Shown: piece after piece, positions 52,333 through 61,109 of the stretch
How the letters are laid out: each line of letters opens with the position of its first letter
Numbering within the stretch: the stretch's first letter is position 1
Source of the DNA: Demequina iriomotensis
GTDB taxonomy: Bacteria > Actinomycetota > Actinomycetes > Actinomycetales > Demequinaceae
Direction: 5' to 3'
Length of the DNA stretch: 64,000 nucleotides
NCBI RefSeq assembly: GCF_000971395.1
Contig: NZ_BBME01000010.1
Location: 1 to 64,000, forward strand
Notes under the pieces: generated by a model
The model's input: the letters and a program-made list of their open reading frames with translations, nothing else
Told to the model about the DNA's origin: nothing
Database searches by the model: none
Position numbers and translations under genes: made by a program

Positions 52333-52388
52333 TAGAGAAACAGACGCACGGCGGCGCGACGCGTGATGCGGGCCTGGCGCGTGGTCAT
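52332..52388 (-). CDS. Putative pheST leader peptide
   Basis: An 18-residue frame, MTTRQARITRRAAVRLFL. Evidence: TACCGT plus six bases precede the ATG (leaderless), and the penultimate codons are TTT-CTC, where Phe TTT is rare in this genome and placed right before the stop. The strong hairpin begins at the stop codon. It lies 124 bp upstream of pheS. Only one Phe codon is present, so attenuation by Phe is plausible but unproven. Confidence 0.5.
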   Translation of the reverse strand: MTTRQARITRRAAVRLFL

Positions 52389-52422
52389 GGAGCCACGGTA
52401 GCAGGACGATGCGCGGGCCCGG

Positions 52423-53934
52423 TCACGCGCGGGCAGCCTCGTACGCGACGCCCTTCTCCGCGCGCTTGCCGGCCACGAGCGCGTCGTCCGCCGCGCGCAC
52501 GAGCGGCGCGAGGCGGTAGTCCGCCGTCGCGGCATCCACCCAGCCCGCGCTCACCCCGACCGCGAAGCGATCCCCGACGACCCGGGCGAGCGATCCGTGG
52601 GCGCCCGAGCGGAGCCGCTCGACCACCTCGGCCGGCTCCTCGTCGGCCGCGAGCCACAGCACCGCGGCGAACTCGTCCCCGCCGAGCCGTCCGACCACGT
52701 CGCGCGGGCCCGACGCCCGGGCGAGTCCGTCGGCGACGGCGCGCAGCGCATCGTCCCCCTCCTCATGCCCCGCGCCGTCGTTGACCGCCTTGAAGTTGTC
52801 GAGGTCGAACACGGCGACCGCGACGCGCGCGCCGCGTCGGCGTGCCGCCTGGAGGACGTCGTGGCCGCGCACCTCGAAGTGGTGGCGGTTGCTCAGCCCG
52901 GTGAGGGCGTCGGTGCGGGCGCGCACGGACACCTCGCCCGCGGGCCGGCGCAGGGCCCACAGCAGGAGGCTCATGAGGACGGTGACCACGACGATCACCA
53001 CCGTGTACAGCAGCATCGTGCGATCGAGCGAGGCGATCGCGGGCAGCACGCGGTCGCCGTCGACCACGACGGTGAGCGTCCACGGCAGGGTGTCGCTCAC
53101 CGCGCGCTCGTAGGTCACCACCTCGCCCACGGTCACCACGCCCTGCGACGCGGGCGAGGTCTCCGCGTCCTCGGGGAGGGCGAGGCTCGTCTCGCCCGCA
53201 AGCACGGTCCCGTCCTCCCCCACCACCGAGACCTCGCCGTAGGTCGCGGCCGGGGAGCCGGAAAGGAGGCGCTCGAAGACGCCGCTGTCGAGGCGAACGG
53301 ATACGATCGCGACCGCGGCGCCGTCGACGTCCCTAGCGGCCATCGACGCGTGGACCACCGTGCGGTCGACCGCGGCGAGCCGCTCGGGGTCGCTCCACAC
53401 GACGCCCGTCGACCACAGCGCAGGATCGAGCCACGCACGCTCGGGACGCCCGCGCCGCGGCGCCTCCCCGCGCGGCTCGACCGGCTCGAGCGACTCGTCG
53501 AGCACCGTCGTCTCGACGGCGCCCTCCGCGTCGACGGTGCGGAAGACGAAGCCCGGCTCGCGCCGATCGAGCTCGCTCTCGGAGCCGTCCGCGGCCACCA
53601 CGGAGATCGCGGCGATGCTCGACGTCCCGTCCATGAGGCGGCCGAGCTCGTCGAGCATGCGGCTCGGATCCGCGAGGATCGCGGGGTCGACCCCCACGGT
53701 TCCCGCCACGCCGCGCACTGTCGCCTCGGCGGGACGGGTCGCGGCCTCGAGCTGCACGGCCGTCGCGTCGCCGACCAGGGTGGTGCCCTCGATCGCGGCG
53801 CCCGCGGAGTCGGCCGTCACGCTCGCGCGCGCGATGAGCGTGGTAGCGCCGATGAGGACGAGCGCGGTCAGCACCACGGCGAACGCCCAGGGCAACGGAT
53901 CCGCCGGGCTGCGCACGGCGAGGCGACGGGACAT
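52423..53934 (-). CDS. Membrane diguanylate cyclase with extracellular sensor
   Basis: A 503-residue protein. Two transmembrane helices (about 18-38 and 300-322) flank a Cache-like extracellular domain. A GGDEF domain follows, with DALTGLSNRHHFE, FDLDNFKAVND and the active-site loop GRLGGDEFAAVL. It should make c-di-GMP in response to an external signal. An RxxD inhibitory site five residues before GGDEF is RDVVGRLGGDEF, compatible with product inhibition. A second cyclase lies at 54413. Confidence 0.9.
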   Translation of the reverse strand: MSRRLAVRSPADPLPWAFAVVLTALVLIGATTLIARASVTADSAGAAIEGTTLVGDATAVQLEAATRPAEATVRGVAGTVGVDPAILADPSRMLDELGRLMDGTSSIAAISVVAADGSESELDRREPGFVFRTVDAEGAVETTVLDESLEPVEPRGEAPRRGRPERAWLDPALWSTGVVWSDPERLAAVDRTVVHASMAARDVDGAAVAIVSVRLDSGVFERLLSGSPAATYGEVSVVGEDGTVLAGETSLALPEDAETSPASQGVVTVGEVVTYERAVSDTLPWTLTVVVDGDRVLPAIASLDRTMLLYTVVIVVVTVLMSLLLWALRRPAGEVSVRARTDALTGLSNRHHFEVRGHDVLQAARRRGARVAVAVFDLDNFKAVNDGAGHEEGDDALRAVADGLARASGPRDVVGRLGGDEFAAVLWLAADEEPAEVVERLRSGAHGSLARVVGDRFAVGVSAGWVDAATADYRLAPLVRAADDALVAGKRAEKGVAYEAARA

Positions 53935-53947
53935 GGCGGGAGGGCTC

Positions 53948-54403
53948 CTAGAAGAGCAGGCTCGGCACGCCGATGAGGGCGAGCACGGCGGCCATCACCG
54001 CGGTGTTGATCACCGGCAGCGCGATGCGCAGCGGCGCCGGAACCTGGGGGTTCTTCACCAGCAGCACGTTGGTGAGGAACATCACCACGGCGAGCATCGC
54101 TCCCACGAACGAGAAGGCGATGAGCAGCAGCGGCGCGAACATCGCCACCTTCGCGGCGGGCTCGACGTGCGCGCCCATCGTGAGGATCGGCTCGCCCTGG
54201 AAGCGCAGGGTCTGGAAGCCCGGGATCACGCCGTTCGCCGTGAGGCGACCCGTGGACCCGTTGCGCATCGGCACGGCCCACGCGCCTCGCGTGCGCTTCA
54301 CCACGGTGCCGTCGATGCGGACCTTGTAGAGCAGCCCGAGCACCCCGTCGACCTCGACCTTGCCGCGTGCTCCCGGGATGTCGAGCCGGCGTGTGGTGTC
54401 CAT
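53948..54403 (-). CDS. Small membrane protein between two diguanylate cyclases
   Basis: A 151-residue protein. The soluble N-terminus (about 1-85) starts MDTTRRLDIPGARGKVEVDGVLGLLYKVRIDGTVVKR and includes RFQGEPI; the C-terminal third has two transmembrane helices (LLLIAFSFVGAMLAVVMFLTNVLLV and PVINTAVMAAVLALIGVPSLLF). Unknown function. It sits 13 bp from one cyclase and 9 bp from the other, so all three are probably one operon and it may help the membrane signalling. Confidence 0.72.
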   Translation of the reverse strand: MDTTRRLDIPGARGKVEVDGVLGLLYKVRIDGTVVKRTRGAWAVPMRNGSTGRLTANGVIPGFQTLRFQGEPILTMGAHVEPAAKVAMFAPLLLIAFSFVGAMLAVVMFLTNVLLVKNPQVPAPLRIALPVINTAVMAAVLALIGVPSLLF

Positions 54404-54412
54404 GGGGCCTCC

Positions 54413-56101
54413 TCAGTCGAGGGGGACACTACCAGCCGGCACCTGCGGCCCCGGGCCCTGCTCGTGGCCCGGCGCGTAGGTACGCCCCTTGTGCACCTTC
54501 TTGCCCGCGACCAGCGCCTGATCGGCGGCGGACTGCAGGGGCCGCAGGTCGAAGCCCGCCTCCGACGCGACCGCGAAGCCGGCCGTCACACCAACCTGGG
54601 CGCCCGCCGCGCACGAGCGTGACACGACGCGCGCGACGTTGTCGCGCAGGCGCCTCGCGATGTCGACGGGCTGGGCGCCGTCGCGCAGGGTGATGATCGC
54701 GGCGAACTCGTCGCCGCCGATGCGCGCCGCCATGTCCCGCGACCTCACGGACTCGCGCAGCGCGTCGCCGACGGCCGCGAGGACCGTGTCGCCCGCATCG
54801 TGCCCGAACTCGTCGTTGGCGCGCTTGAGCCCGTCGAGGTCGAACAGCACCATGAGCGCGTCGTCCCCGCCCGCCTGCGCCGCGCGCAGGATCGCGCGTC
54901 CGCGGCGCTGGAAGTCGTAGCGGTTCGCGAGGCGCGTGAGCGCATCGGTCTCCGCACGCTGGCGCATCATGCGCAGCGGCCGGTACAGGCGCAGCGCGAT
55001 GAGCGCCGCCGCGACGACGAGCGCGATCGAGACGCCGGTCACCACCATCGTGACGCGCTTCATGCTCGACACCGCGGGCGCGAGCGCCGCCGGGTCGGCG
55101 TCGAGGTGCAGCACCCAGTCGATCCCGGTGTCGGGGTCCATGGCGCGCTCGACCACGACGTTGTTCGACACGTCCGGCGGAGCGGAGCCCTCGCCGGCGG
55201 CCTCCGGAGGCGGTGATGCCGGCGGTGTGCCGTCCTCGGGTGCATGCGGCACGAGCGTGCCCTGGGGCAGCCCGAGGTCCGCCGCGTCGGGGACCGTCAT
55301 GCCGGCGTCGAGCGCGCGGCGCACGTCGTCTCGCGCGCCGGCGGGCGCGGCGATGACGCTCCCGTCGGAGGCGAGGATGAACGCGCGCGCGTCGCCGCCC
55401 AGCGGGATGTCCTCGAGCAGGCCGCCGAGCAGGTCGAGGTCCAGGTCGGCTCCGACGATCGCGACCACCTCGCCGTCGACGCGTGCGGCGAGCACGGGCG
55501 AGACCGCGACCTCGCCGGTGCGCACCGAGATGTACGGATCGGACCAGACCAGCTCATCCGCCTCGAGGCCGGCGCGGAACCAGGTGCGGTCCGTGACCGT
55601 GTAGTCGTCGTCCGCCTCGCGCGCGGTGATCACCTCGAGATCCGCGTCGTACTCGGTCCGCACCACGTGGGTCCGGTTGCCGGCGATGGGCGTGACCTCG
55701 AGCGTCACGTAGCCGTCGTCGAACGGTGCGAGCAGCATGACGCGACCGTCGGGGTCCGCGACGAAGATCGAGCCGGCGGCCGGCTCGCGGTCGAGCTGCG
55801 TCACCATGGCGTCGAGGAACAGCTCCCCGTCGAGCGCGTCGCCGTGCCGCTCGATCTCGGCGACGGTCCCCACCACCACGTCGGCGACGGCGTCGGCCAC
55901 GCCGGACACCCGCTCGGCCATGAGGTCGCCGACGTACGTGTACGTGTCCTCAGTCGCGGCCTGGAGCGTGCGCTCCGCGACGTAGGCGTTGACCACCGCG
56001 GTCCCGACGAGCGCGACGAGCACCGCGGACACGAGAGTGATGCCGACGGCGACGCCCCGCGCGCGGGGCGTCCTTCTGCGTCGGATCAGTCGGGTCACCA
56101 T
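54413..56101 (-). CDS. Second membrane diguanylate cyclase
   Basis: A 562-residue protein with the same plan as the first: a signal-anchor helix (about 16-36), a Cache-like extracellular region with DPYISVRTGEVAVSPVLAARVDGEVVAIVGADLDLDLL, a second transmembrane helix (about 350-372), and a GGDEF domain with DALTRLANRYDF, FDLDGLKRANDEFGHDAG and MAARIGGDEFAAII. c-di-GMP synthase. The Cache domain and linker have Pro/Ala-rich inserts. Start chosen at 56101; a GTG follows immediately. Confidence 0.9.
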   Translation of the reverse strand: MVTRLIRRRRTPRARGVAVGITLVSAVLVALVGTAVVNAYVAERTLQAATEDTYTYVGDLMAERVSGVADAVADVVVGTVAEIERHGDALDGELFLDAMVTQLDREPAAGSIFVADPDGRVMLLAPFDDGYVTLEVTPIAGNRTHVVRTEYDADLEVITAREADDDYTVTDRTWFRAGLEADELVWSDPYISVRTGEVAVSPVLAARVDGEVVAIVGADLDLDLLGGLLEDIPLGGDARAFILASDGSVIAAPAGARDDVRRALDAGMTVPDAADLGLPQGTLVPHAPEDGTPPASPPPEAAGEGSAPPDVSNNVVVERAMDPDTGIDWVLHLDADPAALAPAVSSMKRVTMVVTGVSIALVVAAALIALRLYRPLRMMRQRAETDALTRLANRYDFQRRGRAILRAAQAGGDDALMVLFDLDGLKRANDEFGHDAGDTVLAAVGDALRESVRSRDMAARIGGDEFAAIITLRDGAQPVDIARRLRDNVARVVSRSCAAGAQVGVTAGFAVASEAGFDLRPLQSAADQALVAGKKVHKGRTYAPGHEQGPGPQVPAGSVPLD

Positions 56102-56188
56102 TCCACTATCGGCTACCTGGGACGCCGGGTTCACCGATCCGGGCGTGGTCTTCGCCACACTCGCGCCCGTGCGAGCGCCCGACAGCCG

Positions 56189-57040
56189 TCAGGCGCGCTG
56201 CGCGGTGGCGGACGCGTAGAGGCACACCGCCGCCGCCGTGCCGAGGTTGAGGCTCTCGGCGTGGCCGTGGATCGGGATCCGCACCACCGCATCGGCGAGC
56301 GCGAGCTCCTCGGGGCGCAGGCCCCAGGCCTCGTTGCCGAACACCCACGCGGTGGGCCCGGCGAGCGACGCGGCGCCGCCCGCTCCGGAGCCCGCCGAGG
56401 CGTCGCCCAGCAGGTCCTCGCCCGAGCCGTCCGCGGCGAGCACGGTGAGCCCGGCGGCGTGCAGGGCCTCGACCGCGTCGGCGAGCGGCGCGCGCGCGAC
56501 CGGGAGATGGAACAGGCTGCCCGCGGTCGAGCGGATCACCTTGGGGTTGCCGGGGTCCACTGCCTCGCCGGCGAGGATGACGGCGTCGGCGCCCGCGGCA
56601 TCGGCCGCGCGGATCACGGTGCCGGCGTTGCCGGGGTCGCGCACGTTCGAGAGCACGGCGACCAGCCGCGGCCCGCCCGCCAGCGCATCGTCCAGCGAGG
56701 TGCCGCTGGACCCGAGCACCGCGACCACGCCCTGCGCGTCGGCGCTCATCGCCTCGAGCACCTGGTCGGTGCCGAGGTGCACGTACAGGTCGGCGGCGAG
56801 CGCCTCGGCGGCGATCTCGGGGTGGCGCGCCGAGGCGTCGGGCGTGAGGTAGACGTCATGCACGCGGTCGGCGGCGAACCGCACGGCCTCGCGCACCGCC
56901 TGCGGCCCCTCGACCAGCAGCACGCCGGCGCGGGAACGCGCAGAACGCCCCGCCAGGGCCGCGACTCTCTTCACGCGCTCGGCCCTCGGGTTCGAGAGCG
57001 ACACGGAGAGGTCTGCAGGCCCGGCGGGGCGTCCTGTCAT
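56189..57040 (-). CDS. TrmH/SpoU-family RNA 2'-O-methyltransferase
   Basis: A 283-residue SPOUT methyltransferase. Substrate-binding N-terminus AGVLLVEGPQAVREA, then motif 1 LSNVRDPGNAGTVIRAADAAGADAVIL (catalytic Asn/Arg), motif 2 AWVFGNEAWGLRPE and motif 3 VRIPIHGHAESLNLGTAAAV, forming the trefoil knot. Targets rRNA or tRNA ribose; precise nucleotide unknown. Its position behind rplT is common in actinobacteria and may give shared transcription. Confidence 0.93.
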   Translation of the reverse strand: MTGRPAGPADLSVSLSNPRAERVKRVAALAGRSARSRAGVLLVEGPQAVREAVRFAADRVHDVYLTPDASARHPEIAAEALAADLYVHLGTDQVLEAMSADAQGVVAVLGSSGTSLDDALAGGPRLVAVLSNVRDPGNAGTVIRAADAAGADAVILAGEAVDPGNPKVIRSTAGSLFHLPVARAPLADAVEALHAAGLTVLAADGSGEDLLGDASAGSGAGGAASLAGPTAWVFGNEAWGLRPEELALADAVVRIPIHGHAESLNLGTAAAVCLYASATAQRA

Positions 57041-57052
57041 GGAGACGGCGCC

Positions 57053-57433
57053 TTACGCGGCGGGCGCGTTGACGTCGGCCGGGAGGGCCTTCTTCGCCGT
57101 CTCGACGAGGGTCGCGAACGCGGCCTCGTCGTTCACCGCGAGCTCGGCGAGCATGCGGCGGTCCACCTCGATGCCAGCGGCCTTGAGGCCCTGGATGAAG
57201 CGGTTGTAGGTGATGCCGTTCGCACGGGCAGCCGCGTTGATGCGCTGGATCCACAGCTTGCGGAAGTCGCCCTTGCGCTTGCGACGGTCGTTGTACGAGT
57301 AGACGAGGGAGTGGGTGACCTGCTCCTTCGCCTTCCGGTAGAGGCGCGAACGCTGGCCACGGTAACCCGCAGCGCGCTCGAGGGTAGTCCGGCGCTTCTT
57401 CTGGGCGTTGACCGCCCGCTTGACGCGTGCCAT
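57053..57433 (-). CDS. rplT: 50S ribosomal protein L20
   Basis: A 126-residue protein, near-complete family match ([38 protein letters not shown]...[26 protein letters not shown]). Needed for assembly of the large subunit. Follows rpmI by 31 bp in the usual infC-rpmI-rplT order. In many bacteria L20 represses this operon by binding the leader; such a site is not visible here. Confidence 0.98.
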   Translation of the reverse strand: MARVKRAVNAQKKRRTTLERAAGYRGQRSRLYRKAKEQVTHSLVYSYNDRRKRKGDFRKLWIQRINAAARANGITYNRFIQGLKAAGIEVDRRMLAELAVNDEAAFATLVETAKKALPADVNAPAA

Positions 57434-57464
57434 TTCTTAGTCTCCTTGGGCTTTCGGTACGGGC

Positions 57465-57659
57465 TTACTTGCCCAGCAGCTTCTTGATCTTCTTCGAGTC
57501 CGCGTCCGACAGGATCGCGTCCACGGCCACACGACGCTTGCGCGACGAGTGCTTCTCCTCGAACTTGTGCACGTTCATGGCGTGGGCGTGCTTCACCTTG
57601 CCGGTGCCGGTCAGCTTGAAGCGCTTCTTGGCACCCGAGTGGGTCTTGTTCTTGGGCAT
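57465..57659 (-). CDS. rpmI: 50S ribosomal protein L35
   Basis: A 64-residue protein: MPKNKTHSGAKKRFKLTGTGK...KSSRKRRV-like (HSSRKRRVAVDAILSDADSKKIKKLLGK). Typical length. ATG with GGAGAGGCAGCA upstream. Part of the large ribosomal subunit; operon with infC and rplT. Confidence 0.98.
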   Translation of the reverse strand: MPKNKTHSGAKKRFKLTGTGKVKHAHAMNVHKFEEKHSSRKRRVAVDAILSDADSKKIKKLLGK

Positions 57660-57753
57660 TGCTGCCTCTCCTTCTAGGTCTGGCTGGGACCGGTGGAACC
57701 CAGCACGTTTCACGGGCGACCTGCGCCCGAAGCCTGCGTGCGTCTCGCGACGG

Positions 57754-58428
57754 CTACTCGGCGGCCGACTCCTCGACCTCCGTGGCGACCTCCTCGGTCC
57801 CCTCGGCGACCTCGGGGGCCACCTCGGCACCCCTGGGCGCCTTGCGCTCGTCGCGCGCGGCCGCCTCGGCGGCCTTGCGCTCCTCGCGCACCTTCCGCTG
57901 CTCCTCCTTGGCCTCCGCCTTCTTCTTCAGCGGGCCCAGGACGAGCGACATGTTGCGCCCCTCGTGGCTCGGCGCATTCTCGACCACGCCGTACTCCTGG
58001 AGCTCCTCCGCCAGCTTCATCAGCAGGCGGCGGCCCATCTCGGGGCGGGACTGCTCGCGACCGCGGAACATGATGGTGACCTTGACCTTGTCGCCGCCCT
58101 TGAGGAAGCGGATGACGTGGCCCTTCTTGGTCTCGTAATCGTGTCCGTCGATCTTGAGGCGGAAGCGCATCTCCTTGATCTCGGTGTTGGCCTGGTTGCG
58201 CCGGGCCTCACGAGCCTTGACGGCCGCCTCGTACTTGAACTTGCCGTAGTCCATGAGCTTGACGACGGGAGGACGCGAGTTGGGCGCCACCTCGACCAGG
58301 TCGAGCTCGGCGTCCTGCGCCAGACGGAGGGCATCCTCGATACGGACGATGCCGACCTGCTCGCCCTTCGGACCGACCAGGCGGACCTCGGGGACACGGA
58401 TGCGCTCGTTGATGCGCGGCTCGTTGAT
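57754..58428 (-). CDS. infC: Translation initiation factor IF-3
   Basis: A 224-residue IF-3 with an N-domain [32 protein letters not shown], the linker [23 protein letters not shown], and the C-domain [23 protein letters not shown]. The extra Glu/Ala/Lys-rich tail (about 40 residues) is typical of actinobacteria. No ATG/GTG exists at the expected point; the start is ATC at 58426-58428, with AAGGAG five bases upstream. Rare AUU/AUC starts are the known way IF-3 limits its own synthesis. Confidence 0.93.
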   Translation of the reverse strand: MNEPRINERIRVPEVRLVGPKGEQVGIVRIEDALRLAQDAELDLVEVAPNSRPPVVKLMDYGKFKYEAAVKAREARRNQANTEIKEMRFRLKIDGHDYETKKGHVIRFLKGGDKVKVTIMFRGREQSRPEMGRRLLMKLAEELQEYGVVENAPSHEGRNMSLVLGPLKKKAEAKEEQRKVREERKAAEAAARDERKAPRGAEVAPEVAEGTEEVATEVEESAAE

Positions 58429-58495
58429 AGCGGCTCCTTCTCGTTGCTGTCGTCTACCGACCGCGGGCCGCGTCCCCTCCCCGGAAACGAGGAAA

Positions 58496-58523
58496 GGCCC
58501 CTGCCCGAATGCGAGCAGAGGCC
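58496..58523 (-). terminator. Attenuator-type hairpin in the infC leader
   Basis: GGCCTCTGC and GCAGGGGCC pair over nine positions (one G-T), followed by TTTCCTCGTTT, about 70 bases before the infC start. It may be an intrinsic terminator controlling the ribosomal operon. Confidence 0.6.
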
Positions 58524-58664
58524 ACCACAGCGCCGATGCCCTGGCACGCGAGGCGCCTGACACCGAAACCGATACCCAGGCCCCTATGGTCCTCGGGTGG
58601 GAGTGGACTCCACTTGCGTGTTGCAGCGCATGCCGCAACCGGTCGATGGACAAGAATAGCAACC

Positions 58665-59036
58665 ATGAGCCAGAAAGACCAGGAACCAGGTCCCGGCGCG
58701 CCCGCGGGCACGTCCGACGACGCCGCTCGCGACCTCGCTGACGTGGGCGCCGTGGAACTTATCACGACGGTGAGCGTTCATCTTCTCAGTGCGGCCGCGC
58801 TTCGGTGCGGCCTGGCGGAGGACGGCGAGGACCTCACGGACCTCGACGAGGCGCGCACGCTCATCAACGCGCTCGCCGGTCTCGTCACCGCCGCCGCACC
58901 CGACCTCGGTGACACGCACGCGCGGGCGCTGAGGGATGGGCTGCGGAGCGTACAGTTGGCATTCCGGGAGGCCTCGGCCGTCCCGGACCGGCCCGGAGAC
59001 GGGCCCGGCGAGAAGTACACGGGGGCGGTCACGTAG
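58665..59036 (+). CDS. DUF1844 family protein
   Basis: A 123-residue protein. The core [53 protein letters not shown] matches DUF1844, a small helical family that in actinobacteria is nearly always next to infC. Function unknown. ATG with no clear Shine-Dalgarno. Divergent from infC. The stop overlaps the next gene's GTG by one base. Confidence 0.88.
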   Translation: MSQKDQEPGPGAPAGTSDDAARDLADVGAVELITTVSVHLLSAAALRCGLAEDGEDLTDLDEARTLINALAGLVTAAAPDLGDTHARALRDGLRSVQLAFREASAVPDRPGDGPGEKYTGAVT

Positions 59037-59821
59037 TGACTCTTGGGGAGCAGAGCCGGCCGGCGGCCGACGCACGTGAGACCGACGCGCCTGCGCGGGT
59101 CTCGGTGACTGCCCGGGCCCGCCTCTCCCCGTTCCCTCCCGTGACGGAGCCCTCGGCGCACGACCGCATCGACACCGACGAGATCCCGGTCGTGCGCGCC
59201 GCCGTGGTCGACGCCGCGCACCCCTTCGGGGAGGACGATGCGGCCGACCCGGTGGTCCCCGAGCCCACCGCGGACGCCGCGCCCGAGCCGCAGGTGGTGG
59301 TGCACCGCAGCCGACCCGCGGCGCTCATCGTGACCCTCGCTCTCATGACGGTGCTCCTCCTCGGGGCGTCCGCGCTCATCGCATACCTGTGGCGGGTCTC
59401 GGAGGCCTGGGAGGCCCAGGTGGCCGAGATGACGGACACCAGCTACGAGCTCGGCGAGCAGGTCGCCGCGGAGCGGGACAGCCTCGCCACGACCCAGTCG
59501 CAGCTCGACCTGGTCACGCAGCAGCTCAACGCCTCCAAGGACACGGTCAGCCGCCTCCAGGCGGAGAACGCCCAGTGGGGTGACGACGCGGCCTTCGCGC
59601 AGGAGGAGATCGCCGCGCTGGAGACTGTCATCACCAACGCCACCTCCGTCGCGAGCTCGCTCAGCCGCTGCATCGAGGGCCACGAGCAGCTCGCGGACTA
59701 CCTGCGCTCCCCCGACGACTACAAGCCCAAGGAGATCGCGAGCTTCGCCGACAGCGTCGATGCGCTGTGCACGGCCGCGTCCGACGCGAACGTCGCGTTC
59801 CAGATCTCGGTGGCGCCGTGA
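59036..59821 (+). CDS. Coiled-coil membrane anchor, copy 1
   Basis: A 261-residue protein: a long disordered Pro/Ala-rich cytoplasmic N-terminus (1-92), one transmembrane helix (about 95-117), then a coiled coil (VTQQLNASKDTVSRLQAENAQWG) and a C-terminal domain with two Cys (LSRCIEGHEQLADYL, DALCTAASDANVAFQ). Same plan as the gene at 60576. GTG start overlaps the DUF1844 stop. Probably presents or stabilises the trypsin-like lipoprotein encoded next. Confidence 0.78.
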   Translation: MTLGEQSRPAADARETDAPARVSVTARARLSPFPPVTEPSAHDRIDTDEIPVVRAAVVDAAHPFGEDDAADPVVPEPTADAAPEPQVVVHRSRPAALIVTLALMTVLLLGASALIAYLWRVSEAWEAQVAEMTDTSYELGEQVAAERDSLATTQSQLDLVTQQLNASKDTVSRLQAENAQWGDDAAFAQEEIAALETVITNATSVASSLSRCIEGHEQLADYLRSPDDYKPKEIASFADSVDALCTAASDANVAFQISVAP

Positions 59822-60579
59822 TGCGGACCCGCGCCGCGAGCGGCCTGCTCGCCGGCGTGCTCGCGCTCGCGCTCGCGGGCTGCGCCTCGCTGCCGCAAGC
59901 GCCCGGTGCGCTGCCCGACGACTTCATCCCTGAGCCGACCGCCTCGCCCGGCGACGGCGCGGGCGCGCTCTCCCCGGACGGCTTCTCCGCGGCGCAGCGC
60001 ATGACGGTGCGCGTCCGCAACGTCGGGTGCGGCTTCATCGCGACCGGCACCGGCTTCGCGCTCGACTCGCACACGCTGGTGACCAACCGCCACGTGGTCG
60101 CGGATGCCAAGCGCATCACCGTCACCACCTACGACGGCCGGTCGATCGCCGCGACCGCGGCCTCGACCACCACCGTCGCGGACATCGCCATCATCACCAC
60201 GGAGGAGTCGCTCGGTTCGGCATACGCGTTCCGCGCGCACGAGGATCCCGCCGAGGGCGACGTCATCACCGTGGTCGGGTACCCGAACGGCGGGCGCCTC
60301 ACCAGCACCGCGGGCGTGGTGCTCGGCCCCACCACCGACCCGCTCGGAGGCGCCGTCGGCACGGTGCTCGCGACCAGCGCGAGCGTCGAGCAGGGGTCCT
60401 CCGGCTCTCCGGTGCTCGACGAGGACGGTCGGGTGGTGGGCGTCATCTACGCGAAGAACTACTCGAACCAGAGCTTCATCGTGCCCATCTCGACGCTCAA
60501 CACCCTGCTGCGGGAGGAGTCGCTGTTCGTTCCCGAGGCGAGCTGCGCGACCGCGTCGCAGCACCTGGGATCGATGTGA
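59821..60579 (+). CDS. Trypsin-like serine protease lipoprotein, copy 1
   Basis: A 252-residue lipoprotein. Lipobox LAGC in AGVLALALAGCAS (residues 15-21), then a Pro-rich linker. Trypsin-like triad: His in TNRHVVADA, Asp in VADIAIITT, Ser in GSSGSPVLDEDG. The fold matches HtrA-type/S1C proteases without a PDZ domain. Exported; substrate unknown. Overlaps the upstream stop (TGATG) and the downstream GTG (GTGA). Confidence 0.85.
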   Translation: MRTRAASGLLAGVLALALAGCASLPQAPGALPDDFIPEPTASPGDGAGALSPDGFSAAQRMTVRVRNVGCGFIATGTGFALDSHTLVTNRHVVADAKRITVTTYDGRSIAATAASTTTVADIAIITTEESLGSAYAFRAHEDPAEGDVITVVGYPNGGRLTSTAGVVLGPTTDPLGGAVGTVLATSASVEQGSSGSPVLDEDGRVVGVIYAKNYSNQSFIVPISTLNTLLREESLFVPEASCATASQHLGSM

Positions 60580-61109
60580 GCGAACCCGAGACCGACGCCC
60601 CGGAGGCGGACGGCGCGCCCACGCCCGCCGCACCCCCGCGCGAGACCCGGCAGCGCCCGCGCCGCGGCCTCGTCGTCGCGCTCGCGCTGTCGCTCGTCGT
60701 GGTCGTGGGCCTCGGCGTGGCGGTCGCGCTGCTCGCGACGTCGCGCCACCTGTGGGAGGACCAGAACGCCCAGCTGCGCGACCGGGTCGAGGTGCTCACG
60801 GGGCAGGTATCCGCGGACAGCGCCCGGATCGCCTCACTCGAGGAGAGCGAGCGGCAGCTCGCCGCCCTCAAGGAGGAGTACTCGGCCGCGGTCAACGCGG
60901 GGGCCCAGGGCACCGAGCTGGTCGAGGAGCTCGAGGACATCGTCGACGCCTACGCGCGCTGCGTCGAGGCGCAGGCCGACCACTTCGAGGTGCTGCGCCA
61001 CGCCGACCGCTACGTCGCGTCGAGCATCGACGAGTCCGAGCGGTCGATCCTCGACTACTGCGCCGAGGTCGAGGACGCGTACGACGCCTTCCAGGCCTCC
61101 CATGGGTGA
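60576..61109 (+). CDS. Coiled-coil membrane anchor, copy 2
   Basis: A 177-residue protein with the layout of copy 1: Pro/Glu-rich N-terminus (1-28), transmembrane helix (about 31-54), coiled coil (QLRDRVEVLTGQVSADSARIASLEESERQLAALKEEY) and the same C-terminal Cys-pair domain (ARCVEAQADHFEVLRH, LDYCAEVEDAYDAFQ). GTG start overlaps the previous stop. It appears to be a duplicate of the 59036 gene that lost most of its N-terminus. Confidence 0.78.
   Translation: MSEPETDAPEADGAPTPAAPPRETRQRPRRGLVVALALSLVVVVGLGVAVALLATSRHLWEDQNAQLRDRVEVLTGQVSADSARIASLEESERQLAALKEEYSAAVNAGAQGTELVEELEDIVDAYARCVEAQADHFEVLRHADRYVASSIDESERSILDYCAEVEDAYDAFQASHG

Noticed and set aside
55244..57487. A 747-codon open frame across 55.2-57.5 kb
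   Set aside because: It crosses a cyclase, trmH, rplT and part of rpmI on the opposite strand, all of which are recognised proteins.
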